Origin: Flavobacteriales bacterium
Lineage (GTDB): Bacteria > Bacteroidota > Bacteroidia > Flavobacteriales_D > Sanyastnellaceae
NCBI GenBank assembly: GCA_947457285.1
Contig: CANGVZ010000050.1
Span: 1 to 10,100, forward strand
Direction: 5' to 3'
Length of the DNA stretch: 10,100 bases
Of this stretch, positions 7,141 to 10,100 are shown piece by piece (positions within the stretch are counted from its first letter, which is position 1; the number at the start of each line of letters is the position of its first letter). A model generated the notes under the pieces. The model was not told the DNA's origin, searched no databases, and was given only the letters and a program-made list of their open reading frames with translations. A program made the translations under genes and the position numbers.

Positions 7141-8328
7141 TTAAGCATTACGACAGATATTCATTATACTTGAGTAGGTTTGAGCACCTACTCTATTCCA
7201 GGTGTAATGCTCATGAACAATATCGATGCTTTTCGCGCCTGCCGCATTGAGTTCATTTTTTTTCATTTCCACCAATTCCTCAATAGTTCTGGCTAACTCT
7301 TCTATGCTTCTCGGTTTGATGAGCCTTCCATTGATTCCATCTCTTACCATTAGATTAGTTGCACCAACATCTGTTGCTACAATGAAGAGTCCTCTTGACA
7401 TCGCCTCAAGAATTACATTAGGCATCCCCTCAGCGTATGAAGGGCATAGTAGCACATCAGCCTGATCAAAAACATCTACGATTTGTTCAAAATCTTTTAT
7501 CTCACCATGATAAAACACGTCGTCTCTCTTCAGTCTCTTGCTATGAGGAATTGGCCCGATGAACTCGAAGCGCACCCTGCTATTAGAAGTTCTAGCCTCG
7601 ATTGCTTTATTGAGCTCTTCAACCCCCTTGCGCCTTTCATAGCGGCCAACGAACAGAAATGTGATTGCATCGTCACTTCTATTCTTTTTAGTGACACGAT
7701 TGAGCCAGGCCTCATCTATCGCTGTTGGGATATCGATGATCTTTGACTTTGGAACTCCAATATTTTCAATTATCTCAGTAATCTTTGAACCGTATGAAAA
7801 GACGACGTCAGCATTGATTGAATTCCACCGAACCGGGCCTCTAAGCATCCATTTTTTTAATTGCATAGCAAGAGACCCTCCCGCTTGAAACATTTCATAG
7901 CCGTGGAATTTCACTCCAACTTTTGGCATATTCAAATTCCCTTTTCTTTGGGCCATAAATGCCCAACCAGTAAAGCCCTTGGTGTAGATGAAATCAAACT
8001 CGCTTAATCTGTCTTTCATTTCATCAAAGACCAGTTGTGAGAATAAATAACTTGATTTCAAGTAATGACCTGGCATATTGCCACTTTGAGGAAACCTCTT
8101 CGTAATGACCTCAATCTTCTGATCCTCTTTCATTGATAAGGCCTCCAACACTTCTTGCTTTTGAGGCATTGGCGCACCTTCGTAAACGCAATGTACCAAT
8201 GTGACCTTGGCACCGCATTGAACCAGCGCTTTCACCAGTCCAGAAGAATGTTTTTGCATACCCCCAACCACGAAGGGAAAAATACCATCGCAAACAAACA
8301 ATATTTTCAATTCATCAACTCTTTGCAT
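7141..8328 (-). CDS. GT4 family glycosyltransferase (GT-B fold), 395 aa
   Basis: Predicted retaining glycosyltransferase of the GT4 type, adding one sugar to the repeat unit at the cytoplasmic face of the membrane. Both Rossmann-like domains are recognisable. The N-terminal one has KILFVCDGIFPFVVGGMQKH (8-27) with the glycine loop typical of acceptor domains. The C-terminal one has FLFVGRYERRKGVEEL (224-239), FIGPIP (256-261), the E-x7-E donor motif EGMPNVILEAMSRG (300-313), and ATDVGATNLMVRDGINGRL (318-336). Length is normal for the family and no membrane segment is seen. The ATG at 8328 overlaps the stop of the upstream gene by one base (TGATG on the minus strand), a classic translational-coupling junction that also supports the chosen start. 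It is followed after 12 bp by the acyltransferase gene. The transferred sugar cannot be inferred from sequence. Confidence 0.93.
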   Translation of the reverse strand: MQRVDELKILFVCDGIFPFVVGGMQKHSSGLVKALVQCGAKVTLVHCVYEGAPMPQKQEVLEALSMKEDQKIEVITKRFPQSGNMPGHYLKSSYLFSQLVFDEMKDRLSEFDFIYTKGFTGWAFMAQRKGNLNMPKVGVKFHGYEMFQAGGSLAMQLKKWMLRGPVRWNSINADVVFSYGSKITEIIENIGVPKSKIIDIPTAIDEAWLNRVTKKNRSDDAITFLFVGRYERRKGVEELNKAIEARTSNSRVRFEFIGPIPHSKRLKRDDVFYHGEIKDFEQIVDVFDQADVLLCPSYAEGMPNVILEAMSRGLFIVATDVGATNLMVRDGINGRLIKPRSIEELARTIEELVEMKKNELNAAGAKSIDIVHEHYTWNRVGAQTYSSIMNICRNA

Positions 8329-9650
8329 CAGTTTGTTGTTTTCATTTCTCCAATTTCTAGATTGAAACTTTTATAATTATAACCATGCAAATGATAGTGC
8401 TCCATAAATTCATCATTCGATTGTTGTAAAGCGCTCAGAATCTTTTCGACCATCTCTTCATAATTCTTGTAGAAGATTTCTGATAGTGTAGATTTTTCTA
8501 TTGGAAAATCGTCGAGCGCCTGGCCTCCAAATAGTATTTTGAATCCACAAAACAAACGTTCATAAACGATACTAGAATAGGCCGCTACTCCAACGTTCAC
8601 CCAATCAAAAATCTCCGCAGACTTGACTTCCAGTGGAGATAACTCAAAGCGATTACCCAAAAATCTCTCATAATAATCCCTCACCTCATTTAGCTCCATT
8701 TTCTTTTCACGTGGGTGAAGTAAAATCAATATTTTAAGTTGATTATTTTGCTTTAAAAATTTTGAAAGCTGCTCAAGCACCCACTCTTCCTGTTGCATAA
8801 AATGATCAGAGCCAATATGGCCTTCTCTGCGTCTGACCCAACTGCCATGGGAGTAAAAACCTAAATCAAATTTGGGAGTGCTTTCTGTTATCTTCTGATA
8901 GCGATCTACAATCGAATAAGCGCCTTCAGGAGGCCACTTCAAGATGGAACCACATCGAATCGTGTCGAAAAAAATACGCTTATACTCCTCCATTTGATAG
9001 GGTGTAACCAGTACCAATTTATCAGCAACCATTATTCGATTGTGATCTTTTAGAGGATTTAATGAGGGAATAAAAGTGACTTCAATATTTTCTTTACGCA
9101 GGAGATAACTCATAAGATTAGCATCCTTCTCATAGGGTAAAAAATCGAAAACCTTCGATATCCCATGTTTGCGCACAAGCCACAGTACGGTATCAATTTC
9201 AAAAATTTCTTTGATTATAAGGGCCCAATTTGCTCTATCATTTGAAGAGAATAAACAACGAAAACAAATGCGAATGCTTAAGCCTAAAAACCGGAAGAAA
9301 TCAAAGCCAGAATAAGGACGTTGATATCCGGCCATATTCGCTCTCATAACAACAAACGACATGGTCTGACCCGCAAATCTTTGCACATAATCCAGCGTTC
9401 GTTCTTGATTGCCATGCACATTGGTCAATAAAAGAGAATCCCCATTTTCTCGACGAATGAAACTTTTATCCGAACCGAAATATCGTTTTAGAGTATGATA
9501 AAAAACTCGAAAACCAATCCATCTATCGTGGTTTGCGTCAGCTGATAGTTGAAATGATTTGTTGTTTAGCAGGCACTGCCATACTAGCGACTCATCTGAA
9601 CCTAATGGGTAGTTTGACCCTTTGAGAATAAAACTAAGTGCTGTTTTCAT
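8328..9650 (-). CDS. Putative GT-B-like glycosyltransferase with HP and SS motifs, 440 aa; possible nonulosonate transferase
   Basis: I do not recognise a close family. The C-terminal half looks like a GT-B glycosyltransferase of the broad capsule/sialyltransferase/CDP-glycerol transferase-like kind. A strand ending KILILLHPREKK (306-317) holds an HP motif, and VNVGVAAYSSIVYERLFCGFKILF (351-374) resembles the conserved S-S/T...E...G segment that binds the donor phosphate or nucleotide. Bacterial sialyltransferases of families GT38, GT52 and GT80 share HP and SS/ST motifs preceded by a D/E-D/E-G motif; here only PPEG (240-243) lies in the corresponding place, a weak match. The N-terminal half (1-200) has no recognisable motif. 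A hydrophobic, Cys-containing stretch, FLGLSIRICFRCLF (121-134), is probably not a true membrane helix. The gene sits 5 bp after a KDN9P-type phosphatase and overlaps the next glycosyltransferase gene by 1 bp. A role transferring a sialic-acid-like sugar is inferred from motif and neighbour, not demonstrated. Confidence 0.62.
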   Translation of the reverse strand: MKTALSFILKGSNYPLGSDESLVWQCLLNNKSFQLSADANHDRWIGFRVFYHTLKRYFGSDKSFIRRENGDSLLLTNVHGNQERTLDYVQRFAGQTMSFVVMRANMAGYQRPYSGFDFFRFLGLSIRICFRCLFSSNDRANWALIIKEIFEIDTVLWLVRKHGISKVFDFLPYEKDANLMSYLLRKENIEVTFIPSLNPLKDHNRIMVADKLVLVTPYQMEEYKRIFFDTIRCGSILKWPPEGAYSIVDRYQKITESTPKFDLGFYSHGSWVRRREGHIGSDHFMQQEEWVLEQLSKFLKQNNQLKILILLHPREKKMELNEVRDYYERFLGNRFELSPLEVKSAEIFDWVNVGVAAYSSIVYERLFCGFKILFGGQALDDFPIEKSTLSEIFYKNYEEMVEKILSALQQSNDEFMEHYHLHGYNYKSFNLEIGEMKTTN

Positions 9651-9655
9651 ATTGC

Positions 9656-10100
9656 CTATGTCCTATCGGCAAATATAAAAGCCTCTATTTCGCTCCATCT
9701 GCCTGAGTCTTGAATGATTCGCTCAACGAATTCTCTAAACACACCTTCACCTCCTTTTTTCGTGAGCCTTACATTAGCCAAGCTTTTTATGTAATCGGGA
9801 GCATTAGCCGGAACTCCTGAGATTCCGGCCCGTTTGAGCACTTGAACATCATTGATATCATCGCCTATATAGGCGACCTCTTTCCAGGATATATTTCTTT
9901 CACGTATCAACTCTTCCACTACCTGCAACTTATCAGCTACGCCTTGATGCAAAAGTGAAATATTCAATTTTTTTGCGCGGCGAGCTACTATCTGGGTGGA
10001 TTCTCCCGTGATGATGCCGACTTCTATTTTTAAAACTCTTGCAAACAAGACACCAGCGCTATCATAGGTATGGAATTTTTTCCATTCATTATCAGTGTTG
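9656..10100 (-). CDS. HAD phosphatase, KdsC/KDN-9-phosphate phosphatase type (C0 HAD), 5' end beyond right edge
   Basis: Predicted cytoplasmic phosphatase of the small, cap-less (C0) HAD group that dephosphorylates 2-keto-3-deoxy sugar acid phosphates (KDO-8-P, KDN-9-P, Neu5Ac-9-P). The visible 148 codons cover all but the N-terminal DxD nucleophile loop. They include NEWKKFHTYDSAGV (the usual E-x-K-x-F...D-G-x-G region), HAD motif II IITGES (codons near 10016-9998), the K in QGVADKLQVVEEL, motif IV YIGDDINDVQVLK (GDDIND at 9865-9848), GVPANAPDYIK, and the C-terminal KKGGEGVFREFVE tail. The motif II Thr is followed by Gly-Glu, with Lys 11 residues after that Glu; as I recall, this Glu/Lys pair marks KDN-9-P phosphatases, whereas KdsC has ITGR. 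A TTG at 10048 is only an internal Leu, as the conserved frame continues to the window edge. The stop lies 5 bp before the next gene, so the two are surely co-transcribed. Confidence 0.88.
   Translation of the reverse strand, partial: NTDNEWKKFHTYDSAGVLFARVLKIEVGIITGESTQIVARRAKKLNISLLHQGVADKLQVVEELIRERNISWKEVAYIGDDINDVQVLKRAGISGVPANAPDYIKSLANVRLTKKGGEGVFREFVERIIQDSGRWSEIEAFIFADRT

Noticed and set aside
9246..9290. Hydrophobic Cys-containing stretch (FLGLSIRICFRCLF) in the 440-aa protein as a transmembrane helix or zinc site.
   Set aside because: It is short, contains several Arg residues, and has only two Cys with no paired ligands.
10046..10048. TTG as start codon of the HAD phosphatase.
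   Set aside because: The frame stays open to the window edge and upstream codons encode conserved family sequence (NEWKKFHTYDSAGV), so this is an internal Leu in a gene cut by the edge.
9656..10100. Calling the HAD phosphatase KdsC outright (KDO-8-P phosphatase).
   Set aside because: The overall family fits, but ITGE plus the Lys 11 residues later points to nine-carbon substrates, so a kdsC symbol would overstate what is known.

Overview
The window is a densely packed segment of a surface-polysaccharide (capsule, exopolysaccharide or O-antigen) biosynthesis locus. It most likely comes from a member of the Bacteroidota, in the Flavobacteriia/Cytophagia direction. That placement is an inference from three things: AT-rich sequence, almost no Shine-Dalgarno motifs before the starts, and an HAD phosphatase fragment that reads like the Bacteroides-type KDN-9-phosphate phosphatase. 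There are no RNA genes, insertion sequences, CRISPR arrays or convincing terminators. No non-coding stretch reaches 30 bases, so coding sequence fills essentially the whole window.

Layout. A minus-strand run of five genes enters from the right edge. In order of transcription these are a KdsC/KDN9P-type HAD phosphatase (5' end off the window), a 440-aa GT-B-like protein with HP and SS motifs, a GT4 glycosyltransferase, an acyltransferase-3 family O-acyltransferase, and a polytopic O-antigen polymerase/ligase-like protein ending at 4583. Junctions are 5 bp, a 1-bp overlap, 12 bp and 5 bp, so this is almost certainly one operon. Next, on the opposite strand, lie two genes (2868-4659): a GNAT acyltransferase and a CE4 polysaccharide deacetylase-like protein. 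Their 3' end overlaps the polymerase gene by 77 bp in antisense. Left of these, and 28 bp divergent from the GNAT gene, a second minus-strand pair encodes a GT4 glycosyltransferase and a glutamine-hydrolysing asparagine synthase (asnB type) cut by the left edge.

Working model (inference). The phosphatase carries the Glu/Lys pair associated with nine-carbon rather than eight-carbon keto-sugar phosphates. Together with the HP/SS-motif protein next to it, this suggests the polysaccharide contains a sialic-acid-like nonulosonate (KDN, Neu5Ac or a relative). The glycosyltransferases assemble a repeat unit; the GNAT, deacetylase-like, acyltransferase-3 and AsnB-like proteins would decorate it (N-acylation, possible N-deacetylation, O-acylation, possible carboxyl amidation); the membrane polymerase would join the units. 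No flippase, initiating sugar-phosphate transferase, nonulosonate synthase or CMP-sugar synthetase is present, so these should lie outside the window, the last two probably just to the right.
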